A DNA stretch of 64,000 bases, from contig CALNVZ010003433.1 of the NCBI GenBank assembly GCA_940671915.1, forward strand, positions 26,882,139-26,946,138, read 5' to 3'. Source of the DNA: Paracentrotus lividus (Eukaryota; Echinodermata; Echinoidea; Camarodonta; Echinidae). Shown one piece after another: positions 49,401 to 56,275 of the stretch. The notes below the pieces were generated by a model. It saw only the letters and a list, made by a program, of their open reading frames with translations. It did no database searches and had not been told where the DNA came from. A program made the position numbers and the translations under genes. Position 1 is the first letter of the stretch. Each line of letters starts with the position of its first letter.

Positions 49401-52400
49401 TGTAAAGGAGAGTCAATGGGTTAACATTAGTGACTGGGACATTGTAAAGGAGAGTCAATGGGTTAACATTAGTGACTGTTTGTTTCTCTGTAGGACATTG
49501 TGAAGGAGAGTCAATGGGTTAACATTAATGACTATTTGTTTTCATGTAGGACATTGTAAAGGAGAGTCAATGGGTTAACATTAGTGACTGTTTGTTTTCA
49601 TGTAGGACATTGTGAAGGAGAGTCAATGGGTTAACATTAGTGACTGTTTGTTTCTATGTAGGACATTGTAAAGGAGAGTCAATGGGTTAACATTAGTGAC
49701 TGTTTGTTTCTCTGTAGGACATTGTGAAGGAGAGTCAATGGGTTAACATTTTGACTGTTTGTTTTCATGTAGGACATTGTAAAGGAGAGTCAATGGGTTA
49801 ACATTAGTGACTGTTTGTTTCTATGTAGGACATTGTAAAGGGGAATTCCAAGCTAAACATGGCCTTCGTTGCTAATCTGTTCAACCATCATCCTGCTCTT
49901 GAACCTGTGGAGGATGTGGAATATGAAGAGGTTGAAGAAACTAGAGAAGAGAAGAGTAAGTAATGAGAATCATATGTGCTTATATAAGATAGGCCATATG
50001 AAAGAAGGTTTCTGATTGGTCAGATCGTTCTCCTTGCTATTGCGTAATTCGTTATATGGCCATGACCATTGCATATACTGAGATATATTGCAAGTTTTTT
50101 TTGTGTACAAAACCCAATTTAATATGTACGGATGCGAAACCTCATTATTTCAAGCGCGTGCGTGTAGCATAAATCTGACAGTTTGATGATGACATCAACA
50201 ATGACTTGCACAATTTCCATGAGCCAATCTATTAACCTCATTCACCAGCCCTTTACAAAAGTTGAACATGTCGATATTAAATTTTCTGATTGATTGATTG
50301 ATCATTTTCCTATATAGTACATGCTTATTGTCATCAAATATACCATAAAATGGGCATCCATAAATTAACCCGTTGAAAGCGGGAACCGTATATAATCGGC
50401 TCCCGCCTCACGCACTCATGGACGGGAGCCGGGTATACTCGGTTCCCAAAAGACAACTCCTTTACCCCTGTTACCCCCTAAAATAATCCTTTTCGAAAGT
50501 TTTTTTTTGTATTATTTCTATGACGAGTACAGAATTTATCATATAAGCTATAGTTTCTAGTTGAATACGTGCCATTACCTGCTTTTCATTTTTCGTTTGA
50601 AGCATTTCAAATAAATATTACCTTTCATTGTAGACAGGAATCGCGTGTACCAGTGTATAGACGGGATCATGAGTGGAATTACAAATATTCAGTTTCGCAG
50701 ATCCCCTCCATTCAACCTCCATTCCCGGGTTAATGTACGTCATTTATAAGTAACGAGAGCAGCGCAAACTTCAAGTAAGAGCCGATTGCAATGGCGCACA
50801 TGCACGGTTCGTTGACCAACACCCGGATGTAACTCTGTCAGTGATAAGAGTGCGTTCCCGAATTGAACAAAGAAAAGGATATAAGGCTGTAATTGGCATA
50901 CAAAGGGGTATGTCCGAGGGTCTAACGCTATACAATAGATTGAGAGGGGAGAGGTGAGGCGATACTTCATGTAAACAAAAGACCGTAAGCCAGTTGATAT
51001 TGGTTACGTCCCTCACAAATTAGGGTCTGCAATAGTCTCACGTTTCAGACCACGCAATATGCAATATGCGATGGACCTTTCTCAGCGAGCGCACACACTC
51101 CAGCATACAATGGCTCGCACGCACAACGATCGAGGGTCATGCTCCGTGATTTTAATCTCGTCTCTGAGAGCTATCGTGCGCTAAACAATCGCGACCTAAA
51201 TGGGTTAATAATTTCTCTTGTGAATTATATATCAGCTCTCCCTACGGCCTCAGTGACATATAATTCACTTGAGAAATTCTAAATCTATGGCTTCACATAT
51301 TACGGATACATATTTAACTCCAGAGCATGTTCTATATGTATAAAATAGTGCTTAATACTTACTGTAGCAGACGTCTCTAAGCGTTGTACATTATGCAGCT
51401 TGCTTTAGCATCACAGCTGTTATGCGCAGTGTGTTTCAAGGAATAAATATTGCTGCCAGGTCCCCATTTACAGCCCAATATGGATAAATTTCTTACCAAA
51501 GGAAATTGATACGAGGAGTAGGAATGGAACCTGCGACCCTGTGATTGAAAGCTTGAAAGAAAGTATATTAAACAAATGATTTCTGAGATGTGAATACATT
51601 GGGAACAAATATTGCACAGTGCCAGAGATCAGCCACAGGCCTATCCTAAAATACACGCGGCCTTGTGTTGAATAGACCAGTAGCAAATCTGATTCTCACA
51701 TTGAGTGCCTTGCGTACCCCAAATGAATGTATTATTCATCTTATACAGATTTGACGCATGAGACCTCAAAGGAACAAGTCATTTACACTGTTACCATAGC
51801 TTTTTGCTGAAAGCAGTAATCAGAAAAAAAGTGTTTAAGGTAGTTAGGACTGAGTTAGCACCCCCCCCCCCTCGATTAGAGTTAAATTATTGATAGCCTG
51901 CAAGGCTTGTTTGAGTGTTGTTCAATAAAGATTATATCAATCTTCTCATTGTTTGTTTTCATTTTCAGCATTCCGTAACTGGATGAACAGCTTGAATGTC
52001 AAACCTTATGTGCACTATCTCTACTCAGATCTGGGTAATGGTCTGGTCCTATTGCAGGTGAGTACCCTAGAACATGTTAAGTTTCGATAGAATTCTTTCC
52101 CATGCCATTTCTTAATACAGGTTACGAAAATGGGTTAACCCTTTACGTACTTTATAAGTAGACTTGTTATATTAACAACTCAATGAAATATATAATTTCT
52201 TAAGATTATACATTATTTTTAGAAAAAGAAGAGGGGTTGGGGTAAATAGACAACTATATAACTTGCTTCTATAGCTATCACTTCCCACTCTTCAGTGTTC
52301 TATTTCTATTTCAGTGAATTTGTATCATTGTTGTACTATTGGAAGCCAAATTTCCACAACCTTGGACTTCATGAATTATACTGGGCTTTTTGAGAGCAAG

Positions 52401-55400
52401 TTTTGACTATGGTGTTGGGAGGAGTGGAGGAGGGGGGGGGGCATAAAGTCATGAAGTCAAGAACTACAACTTGTTGTGTTCAGATTTTATGTAAATCAGA
52501 TACATATGTTGTAAATGATGAAAAAACAAACGAAAATAAAATCTCTCTCTCTTCTCTCTCTCTTCTGTCCCCAGTTGATCGATATTGTCAAACCAGGACC
52601 GTTGACTGGGCAAAAGTCAACAAGGCTCCCTTCAACAGATGGGGTGTAACATGAAGAAAGATGAGAACTGCAACTACTGCGTGGAACTAGGCAAACAGAT
52701 GAAATTCTCTCTGGTTGGCATCGGAGGGAGAAGATGTCATGAATGGCAACCACACTCTCACCCTCGGTAATAATAGTAATAATATTTCTGGATTTATATG
52801 CACCTAATACATACATATGGCTCTAAGCGCTTTACTAACATTCAGACGTATCGGTAATGCGGCATTTATCCTTTTTCCCGGTGGGAACATTTCTGGCCAC
52901 CTTTACTAAATGGGATTGATGTAACAAACCGAAGGAAAACGGCATGGTCAAACTCGACAGTCTGCGATTCCTAGGTCATATTTTGAGAGTTGGGAGTGAA
53001 AAAAAGTATTTTCAAGGCAGTCACATGGGGATGAGACCTGGTAGCTGCTGTAAAACAGGTTTAAAGAGATTGATTAGTTCGGGAGGAGGGTCCTTGGATA
53101 GTTAGATAATTTGTTAGCTGGAATGGAATAAAATGAAAACTGTAATCTGTTTAGATATGTAGAGTCATGATCATCTTGTAAACGCTGTGAAAATTCACTC
53201 TTTTCCTTTTTGTTGTGTGGATTAGTTTCAAAATATGATTATTTTCATACATTGATTTGTGAATAAATTGTAGGACATGGTGAAGATCAAAATTTCAACC
53301 TACATACTAGCATTATCGCACAGCGATGAGCACTGCAGTCATATTATTCTATCATATGAATGATATTTCAATCAGCTGATTGAATATGATTCTGTCCCAT
53401 CGTACATTGCAATAAAGTCAACATATTGATTGTATTAACATCTTACATGTATCTGTGTATTTTCTGCAGCTCTTGTGTGGCAATTGAGAGGGGATACACC
53501 TTGGGCGTCCTTCAGAAGATCAGCACTCAGACAAAACCTCTTACAGACCCTCAGGTGGTGGAATGGCCAATGCTAAGGTAATTTCTACTTAGGATTGAGT
53601 AACTTTGTGGGGATGATATAATAAATTTATTGATTTGTCGTGTTGGTGTGGTATAATAATGTTCAGAAGGACGATTAAACAGCCAGAAGTTGACAAAAGA
53701 TACATAATCTGTCAAAGCAATGTGTTACTCCAGTTAAAAGGGCAACAATTCCAGCAGATGAACAATTCTAGCAGGTGCACAATTCTAGCAGGTGCACAAT
53801 TCTACAAGGTGCACAATTTTACAAGGTGCACAATTCTACAAGGTGCACAATTTTACAAGGTGCACAATTCTACAAGTTGCACAATTCTACAAGGTGCACA
53901 ATTCACAAGGGCACAATTCTACAAGGTGCACAATTCTACAAGGTGCACAATTTACAAGGTGACAATTTTACAAGGTGGATAATTGGAACAGGTGGGTAGG
54001 CATGCTGCATGCAGTCCTTCAAGGCTCCTCTTCATGAAACTTGGCTGCTACTGAAGAAGCAACTGATTTAACGATAGCCCCAAAACTTTTTTTGGATAAA
54101 ACAAAATAGTGTATTTGACTGTATAATCTTTTAAAATAAATTTGTTTTAATGTGAACGAATGGCATTTTTTGGTGTTTTTTTTAGTTGAAAAGAGGCCGA
54201 CAAAACCACTTCAATCAGGAGCTTCAAGGATCCATGCATTGCAGACTCAAAGGTATCCTTGACCTCATTGATGCTATCAAGCCAGGCGGTGTGAACTATG
54301 ACCTCTACATCGACCCCACAGGCACTGAAGATCCAGACGTAAGGAGTAGTATAGATTTTCCCAGTCAATTTAATCAAATTTGCAGTCAAATTAAATAACA
54401 GCCACTTGTAGTCAGGCAGCTTTGTGACTTTTGATCAAGCGACAAGGTTCCAGTATCCGAGTATAAGAACACATGAGGAAGAACTTCACATTTACCAAAC
54501 TTAACATCTGACAGTGCATCTCTGCTGCACGAGCGGGTGCACCCAAAGAGAGTACCCCTTTTGCCAAAATTATATTTTGAAGTAAAATAGCAGAATTAAT
54601 TTCATGAATAAAAGAATTTGGGTGTTTATAGTATTAAAGCGTATCAAACTACTTTCATGCTTTTGCTATTTTGAAATCAGAATAAAATTGATGTAATTGA
54701 AAGTTTTAGTTTTAGATAGCGCAATCGGTTAGAGCGCCCGTAAAAAGGTAGCCTTTCTTGCTTTCATGAACGGGAGGTCGTGAGTTCGAAACCCTGGCGA
54801 GTCATACCAAAGACTTACAAAAATGGTACCTAAAGTTGCCTTTAACAAGGAGCTTGGGGGTAATAATAACATCATGCAGGGCCCGCTGGGAGAACAGTTG
54901 TCAGAACTGAAGTGGCTACCCTGGGTAAATAAAACTATATTATTATTATTATTAGTTTGGTAAATGTGGGGTTCTTCCTCGAGTGTTTTTTGATACTCAG
55001 ATACTGGTACCTCATTTGTTTGATCAAAAGTCACCTAGCTGCCTGACTATTGTATTAACATGAAATTGAATAATTATGCAGATCATCAATTCATTTGAAT
55101 TTTCCAGGCAGGCGATCTCATATGTTTGTCTTTTAGATTAGAGAATGAGCATGTGGATTTAATTGGATGTAATGAGTATTTAATTTCACCAAAACATTGA
55201 TTGATAGGCCTTTGGTCATTGATGAAAATGTATGTAACCAAAAGGCCTGAGCAATGAGATTCAGAAATGTTTTGTTTTATTTGCGCAGCAACATGCATGT
55301 AATTCAAATCCACCAATTGATTAGTAGTAGTAGTTGTAGGGGTAGTGATAGTGGTCGTTAAGAAAAAAAAAAATTTCTATACCATAACTTGTCTGTATTG

Positions 55401-55862
55401 CGACCAGTAATACCCACACACTAAATTCCTTCTAGGTTAATAATAATTTGATCGTTTGATCTCTAATGGGGAAAAAATTAGATATTGTACAAATCATTTT
55501 CTGTGCGATCCCACTCTCAAACTTTTTATTTCTAAAATAATAGTTGAGTCCCATATGCTATCTTTCCTGTACCTTTAAAAATATATATATCAATCAGTCC
55601 CATATGCCAAAATTTCACCATCAACCCCCCCCCCCTCCAAAAAAAAAGAAAAAGAAAAATTTAATGTTCAGTCCCATGCACTAACTTTCATGTTTGCTTT
55701 CAGGATACCAAGCTGAAGAATGCCCAGTATGCCATTACCATTGCTCGTAAGCACGGCGCCATGGTCTACGCTCTCCCTGAAGATATCGTTGAAGTCCAAC
55801 CCAAGATGGTCATGACTATCTTTGCTTGCCTCATGGCACGCGACCTTGCAGGAAAGAACTAA
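36711..55862 (+). CDS. Plastin/fimbrin actin-bundling protein gene (13 coding exons; N-terminal exon missing)
   Basis: Plastins cross-link F-actin into tight bundles in a calcium-sensitive way, in microvilli, filopodia and the cell cortex. The exons encode, in order, two EF-hands, CH1-CH2 and CH3-CH4. Family landmarks are visible: [87 protein letters not shown] and [11 protein letters not shown]. Joining all 13 exons in the intended frame gives about 607 residues; vertebrate plastins have about 627, so only the short first coding exon is absent. Every junction is GT-AG and phases match (0,1,2,0,1,0,0,1,0,1,0,0). Exons J, K and L contain seven single-base indels, most likely sequence errors. 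Several introns hold tandem copies of exon edges. A single invertebrate plastin equally related to PLS1, LCP1 and PLS3 is the likeliest identity. Confidence 0.95.
36989..37483. mobile_element. TTAA-type MITE, best-preserved copy (intron A)
   Basis: 495 bases flanked on both sides by TTAA (36,985-36,988 and 37,484-37,487), with inverted ends AGGGGAAGTTCACCCTGG and CAGAGTGAACTTCCCCT. TTAA target duplication is typical of the piggyBac superfamily. The element is noncoding and nearly fully palindromic, with inner TGACGTCACGTGC arms. Confidence 0.85.
37488..38215. other. Remainder of plastin intron A
   Basis: AT-rich intron sequence ending in the acceptor CTTTCAACAG. Contains TGCATGTACATGCA near 37,914. 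No other structure noted. Confidence 0.7.
38216..38369 (+). CDS. Plastin exon B: EF-hand to CH1 linker
   Basis: Acceptor TTTCAACAG, donor ACAG|GTAAAG; 154 bases, phase 0 in and phase 1 out. It starts [15 protein letters not shown] and ends with [13 protein letters not shown]. This parallels the vertebrate linker that ends in THSYSEEEKYAF before the first helix of CH1. The linker links the calcium sensor to the first actin-binding module. Confidence 0.93.
38657..38792 (+). CDS. Plastin exon C: start of CH1
   Basis: Acceptor TATTCAG, donor CTCTG|GTGAGA; 136 bases, phase 1 in and phase 2 out. Encodes the first CH1 helices and the family signature [11 protein letters not shown], with the following Cys split over the junction to exon D (TG|C). 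The last about 50 bases and the donor are duplicated 200 bases downstream. Confidence 0.93.
38943..38993 (+). pseudogene. Partial duplicate of exon C with its donor site
   Basis: 51 bases identical to the end of exon C, followed by the same GTGAGAACAC donor and about 50 bases of copied intron. A usable AG sits just before it. If spliced in after exon C, the junction reads TG|A, a stop. If used instead of exon C, the frame from exon B hits TAG after ten codons. It cannot encode plastin and would act as a poison exon if ever included. Confidence 0.85.
39374..39581 (+). CDS. Plastin exon D: CH1 core and end
   Basis: Acceptor CTCCTGCAG, donor AGG|GTAAGTCC; 208 bases, phase 2 in and phase 0 out. 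Encodes [19 protein letters not shown], then [13 protein letters not shown] and the closing helix [12 protein letters not shown], all close to vertebrate plastin CH1. The intron that follows begins with a tandem array of copies of this exon's 3' end. Confidence 0.95.
39582..42260 (+). repeat. Tandem array of exon-D 3' ends with donor sites
   Basis: About seven diverged units of roughly 215 bases, each holding the last 70-100 bases of exon D, a donor-like ATTAGGGTAAGTCC and about 120 bases of intron. Unit exon parts lie near 39,725-39,795, 39,930-40,010, 40,135-40,200 (continuing at 41,586), 41,660-41,760, 41,812-41,880 and 41,990-42,080. Two copies keep open frames ([16 protein letters not shown] near 41,829 and [16 protein letters not shown] near 42,035). 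A DNA transposon splits one unit. Confidence 0.85.
40201..41585. mobile_element. 1.4-kb noncoding DNA transposon with TA target duplication
   Basis: Perfect 17-base terminal inverted repeats TAGGGTCAAAGCCAAAA, flanked by TA on both sides (40,199-40,200 and 41,586-41,587). The insertion interrupts an exon-D-derived repeat unit whose two halves rejoin cleanly, which fixes the boundaries. The word GCGACGGGACGGA occurs four times on the + strand and once inverted near 41,391. No transposase frame is present. TA targeting suggests a Tc1/mariner-type non-autonomous element, but the family is not certain. Confidence 0.85.
42261..44700. other. Plastin intron D, gene-free part
   Basis: AT-rich intron. 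A remnant TGGTGAACTTCCCTTTAA near 42,511 resembles one end of the TTAA-type MITE. Nothing else recognised. Confidence 0.6.
44717..45335. repeat. Tandem repeat, three units of about 215 bp
   Basis: Units starting TTCTTGCTTGAATAT at about 44,717, 44,935 and 45,147 share ATACAAGGAAATGCCACCATT, CTATTTGCGTAATTCACTAC and AAACTACAAGAAGTGAA. Units 2 and 3 are more alike than unit 1. More degenerate traces (AAGGAAATGCTACCATT) occur near 44,335. Confidence 0.85.
45414..45926. mobile_element. Fold-back element with GTTCACACGG ends and CTCGAG-rich interior
   Basis: Ends TAGCTATGTTCACACGG and CCGTGTGAACGATACTA are imperfect inverted complements. The interior repeats TCCTCGAGGA and AACTTGGAGTTAA palindromes and a further GTTCACACGG near 45,513. 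No coding potential. The minus-strand open frame at 45,671-45,967 is explained by this element. Confidence 0.75.
46370..46940 (+). repeat. Degenerate tandem copies of exon E upstream of the real exon
   Basis: Copies near 46,374-46,415, 46,473-46,540, 46,655-46,750 and 46,857-46,937 resemble exon E and its preceding intron. The third keeps a full acceptor (TTACAACAG) and reads [19 protein letters not shown] before losing frame and stopping. A poly(T)/poly(G) run lies at about 46,431-46,472. Confidence 0.8.
47093..47237 (+). CDS. Plastin exon E: start of CH2
   Basis: Acceptor TTTAATGACAG, donor CAA|GTAAGTG; 145 bases, phase 0 in and phase 1 out. Begins [19 protein letters not shown], followed by [17 protein letters not shown] and [12 protein letters not shown], the linker and first helix of CH2, closely matching the vertebrate family. 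CH1 and CH2 form the first actin-binding domain. Confidence 0.95.
47238..47877. other. Plastin intron E
   Basis: AT-rich, with a short GGGCCCATATTCATAAAA word. Acceptor CTCGTTTTAG. No further structure noted. Confidence 0.7.
47878..47993 (+). CDS. Plastin exon F: CH2 middle
   Basis: 116 bases, phase 1 in and phase 0 out, donor GGC|GTAAGT. Encodes [18 protein letters not shown] then [18 protein letters not shown], matching the GNFSxDIKDS and LLEQVAPK region of CH2. Confidence 0.94.
47994..48748. other. Plastin intron F
   Basis: Gene-free AT-rich intron; acceptor GCACATACAG. No repeat recognised with confidence. Confidence 0.7.
48749..48826 (+). CDS. Plastin exon G: CH2 helix
   Basis: 26 codons, phase 0 both ends, donor AAG|GTAACA. 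Encodes [18 protein letters not shown] then RAFVTAK, equivalent to the vertebrate stretch ending GCRQFVTATD. Confidence 0.93.
49060..49135 (-). pseudogene. tRNA-Thr(AGT)-like sequence
   Basis: On the minus strand a tRNA A-box-like TAGCTCAGGCGATACAGC, an anticodon loop CTAGTAA (AGT) and a perfect B box GGTTCAAATCC are spaced as in a tRNA. The anticodon stem does not pair, so it is a pseudogene or the head of a tRNA-derived SINE, not a working tRNA. Confidence 0.55.
49199..49828 (+). repeat. 56-bp minisatellite carrying decoy splice acceptors
   Basis: About eleven units of the pattern GACATTGTGAAGGAGAG, TCAATGGGTTAACATTAGTG and ACTGTTTGTTTCTCTGTAG. Each unit holds a pyrimidine-rich stretch ending TGTAG followed by the first bases of exon H (GACATTGTAAAGG). 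The array abuts the true acceptor, so the last unit is the real intron end. One unit is truncated. Unit 56 is not a multiple of three, and reading on from any decoy meets a stop in the next unit. Confidence 0.95.
49829..49955 (+). CDS. Plastin exon H: end of CH2 and inter-module linker
   Basis: Acceptor CTATGTAG, donor AAGA|GTAAGT; 127 bases, phase 0 in and phase 1 out. Encodes [19 protein letters not shown] then an acidic linker ([15 protein letters not shown]). The first residues match vertebrate VVRGNPKLNLAFIANLFN. I chose the acceptor after which frame and homology continue; the upstream decoys do not. Confidence 0.95.
49956..50364. other. Plastin intron H, first part
   Basis: AT-rich. 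A weak inverted pair GGCCATAT/ATATGGCC spans 49,991-50,060. No gene. Confidence 0.5.
50365..51208. mobile_element. Possible TTAA-bounded element
   Basis: Bounded by TTAACCC and GGGTTAA with a more GC-rich interior than the surrounding intron. Near the left end CGGGAACCGTATATAATCGG recurs in altered form as CGGGAGCCGGGTATACTCGG. Inverted ends are short, so the call is tentative. The minus-strand open frames at 50,740-51,016 lie inside and look like chance. Confidence 0.35.
51209..51275. repeat. Small inverted repeat
   Basis: AATTTCTCTTGTGAATTATAT is mirrored by ATATAATTCACTTGAGAAATT with a loop of about 28 bases. Confidence 0.75.
51276..51968. other. Rest of plastin intron H
   Basis: AT-rich, with a C-run near 51,861 and a B-box-like GGTTCCATTCC on the minus strand near 51,520. 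Acceptor CATTTTCAG. No gene. Confidence 0.6.
51969..52057 (+). CDS. Plastin exon I: start of CH3
   Basis: 89 bases, phase 1 in and phase 0 out, donor CAG|GTGAGT. Encodes [20 protein letters not shown] then [10 protein letters not shown], the start of the second actin-binding module; vertebrate plastin has [13 protein letters not shown] here. Confidence 0.95.
52058..52574. other. Plastin intron I
   Basis: AT-rich with a G-run near 52,431 and a CT repeat before the acceptor CTGTCCCCAG. No gene. Confidence 0.7.
52575..52766 (+). CDS. Plastin exon J: CH3 core, with three apparent frameshifts
   Basis: Acceptor TCCCCAG, donor CTCG|GTAATA; 192 bases where 193 fit the flanking phases. Homology is clear in pieces in different frames ([41 protein letters not shown]; then [13 protein letters not shown]). 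Apparent lost bases near 52,599 and 52,643 and one extra near 52,728 break the frame. Splice sites are intact, so error is likelier than decay. Confidence 0.88.
52767..53469. other. Plastin intron J
   Basis: Starts with a repeat fragment (AATAATAGTAATAATATTTCTGG to CTCTAAGCGCTTTAC) of a type widespread in invertebrate genomes. The rest is AT-rich. Acceptor TTTTCTGCAG. Confidence 0.6.
53470..53577 (+). CDS. Plastin exon K: end of CH3 and start of CH4, with two apparent frameshifts
   Basis: 108 bases where 110 fit the phases; donor AAG|GTAATT. Expected LALVWQLMRGYTL at the CH3 end is present if a base lost near 53,486 is allowed for. WANAK at the exon end needs another base near 53,566. The middle ([20 protein letters not shown]) is in one frame. 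Confidence 0.88.
53745..53982 (+). repeat. 17-bp minisatellite (CACAATTCTACAAGGTG)n
   Basis: About 14 units in plastin intron K, the first few with AGCAGGTG variants and later ones with small deletions. Because 17 is not a multiple of three and all three frames lack stops, the array gives long open frames of a 17-residue repeat that are not genes. Confidence 0.95.
54186..54338 (+). CDS. Plastin exon L: CH4, with two compensating frameshifts
   Basis: Acceptor TTTTTTTAG, donor GAC|GTAAGG; 153 bases, phase 0 both ends. An extra A near 54,190 throws the first third out of frame, and a lost base near 54,253 restores it. In the shifted frame this stretch reads [20 protein letters not shown], matching the vertebrate EKSSSISSFKDP region; the plain frame does not. 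[17 protein letters not shown] follows. Confidence 0.9.
54409..55049. mobile_element. Fold-back element with about 95-bp inverted arms (intron L)
   Basis: The left arm (54,409-54,503) and right arm (54,956-55,049) are imperfect inverted complements, starting TAGTCAGGCAGCT and ending AGCTGCCTGACTA, and sharing TTTTGATCAA, a TATCCGAGTAT/ATACTCAGATA pair and TTTACCAAAC. A SINE sits just inside the right arm. No coding capacity. Confidence 0.85.
54710..54955 (+). mobile_element. tRNA-derived SINE
   Basis: A polymerase III A box (TAGCGCAATCGGTTAGAGCG, 54,717-54,736) and a B box (GAGTTCGAAACC, near 54,782) at tRNA-like spacing are followed by an unrelated body and an (ATT)n tail at 54,938-54,954. 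It is nested in the fold-back element, so it inserted later or was carried by it. Confidence 0.8.
55050..55703. other. Rest of plastin intron L
   Basis: AT-rich intron with a C-run and A-rich run near 55,626-55,660. Acceptor TTGCTTTCAG. No gene. Confidence 0.65.
55704..55862 (+). CDS. Plastin terminal coding exon M: end of CH4 and stop
   Basis: 53 codons including TAA at 55,860-55,862. Encodes [20 protein letters not shown], then [20 protein letters not shown] and a C-terminus MARDLAGKN. Vertebrate plastins end MVMTVFACLMGKGMKRV, so the length and position of the end fit. Confidence 0.96.
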   Translation, partial: DTKLKNAQYAITIARKHGAMVYALPEDIVEVQPKMVMTIFACLMARDLAGKN

Positions 55863-56275
55863 GAGGTCGCGACCCCTAACCCCAACCCCATTTCTCTCAT
55901 GTACGCACACCACCAAGTGATGTCATATTGTTCCATCATATACCTGATACTACAAAAAGACCAAATGTTTTGAGTAACAATTTTTCATGTGAAGGGTTCA
56001 GAAGGATACCTTTGGCTCCTTTATCTGTATTATATAAAAAAGATTTTGATTTTCTTTCATACATGAATATTGATGTACCATTTTGATAAATATGTGAGAT
56101 TTTTAATTTTTTTTTCTATACATTGATCAAAAGACAAAGATGTTTTATTTTTAGACCTATGTCACGTTGAGATATTAGGGGAATTACAAGTTATTTATGT
56201 AGATGCATATTCCATTTCTGTTTTAAACATTATTGAAGGTGATATTGGCCAAATAAACTGTGTTAGAGTATTGAT
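55863..56275 (+). other. Plastin 3' UTR (nearest end)
   Basis: AT-rich with no frame, ending soon after the first good AATAAA at 56,252-56,257. Vertebrate plastins have long 3' UTRs, and further signals exist downstream (for example near 57,410 and 60,898), so the message may be longer. Confidence 0.6.
56252..56257 (+). terminator. Candidate polyadenylation signal AATAAA
   Basis: Canonical hexamer about 390 bases after the plastin stop, followed by a GT-containing stretch (TGTGTTAG). Confidence 0.55.

Noticed and set aside
49199..49828. CRISPR-like array because of regular repeats
   Set aside because: Eukaryotic intron; units are head-to-tail without spacers and derive from the adjacent exon boundary.
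53635..53999. Two + strand open frames of 115 and 74 codons
   Set aside because: Translation of the 17-bp minisatellite.
54729..55034. Minus-strand 101-codon open frame
   Set aside because: Lies across the SINE and the fold-back arm.
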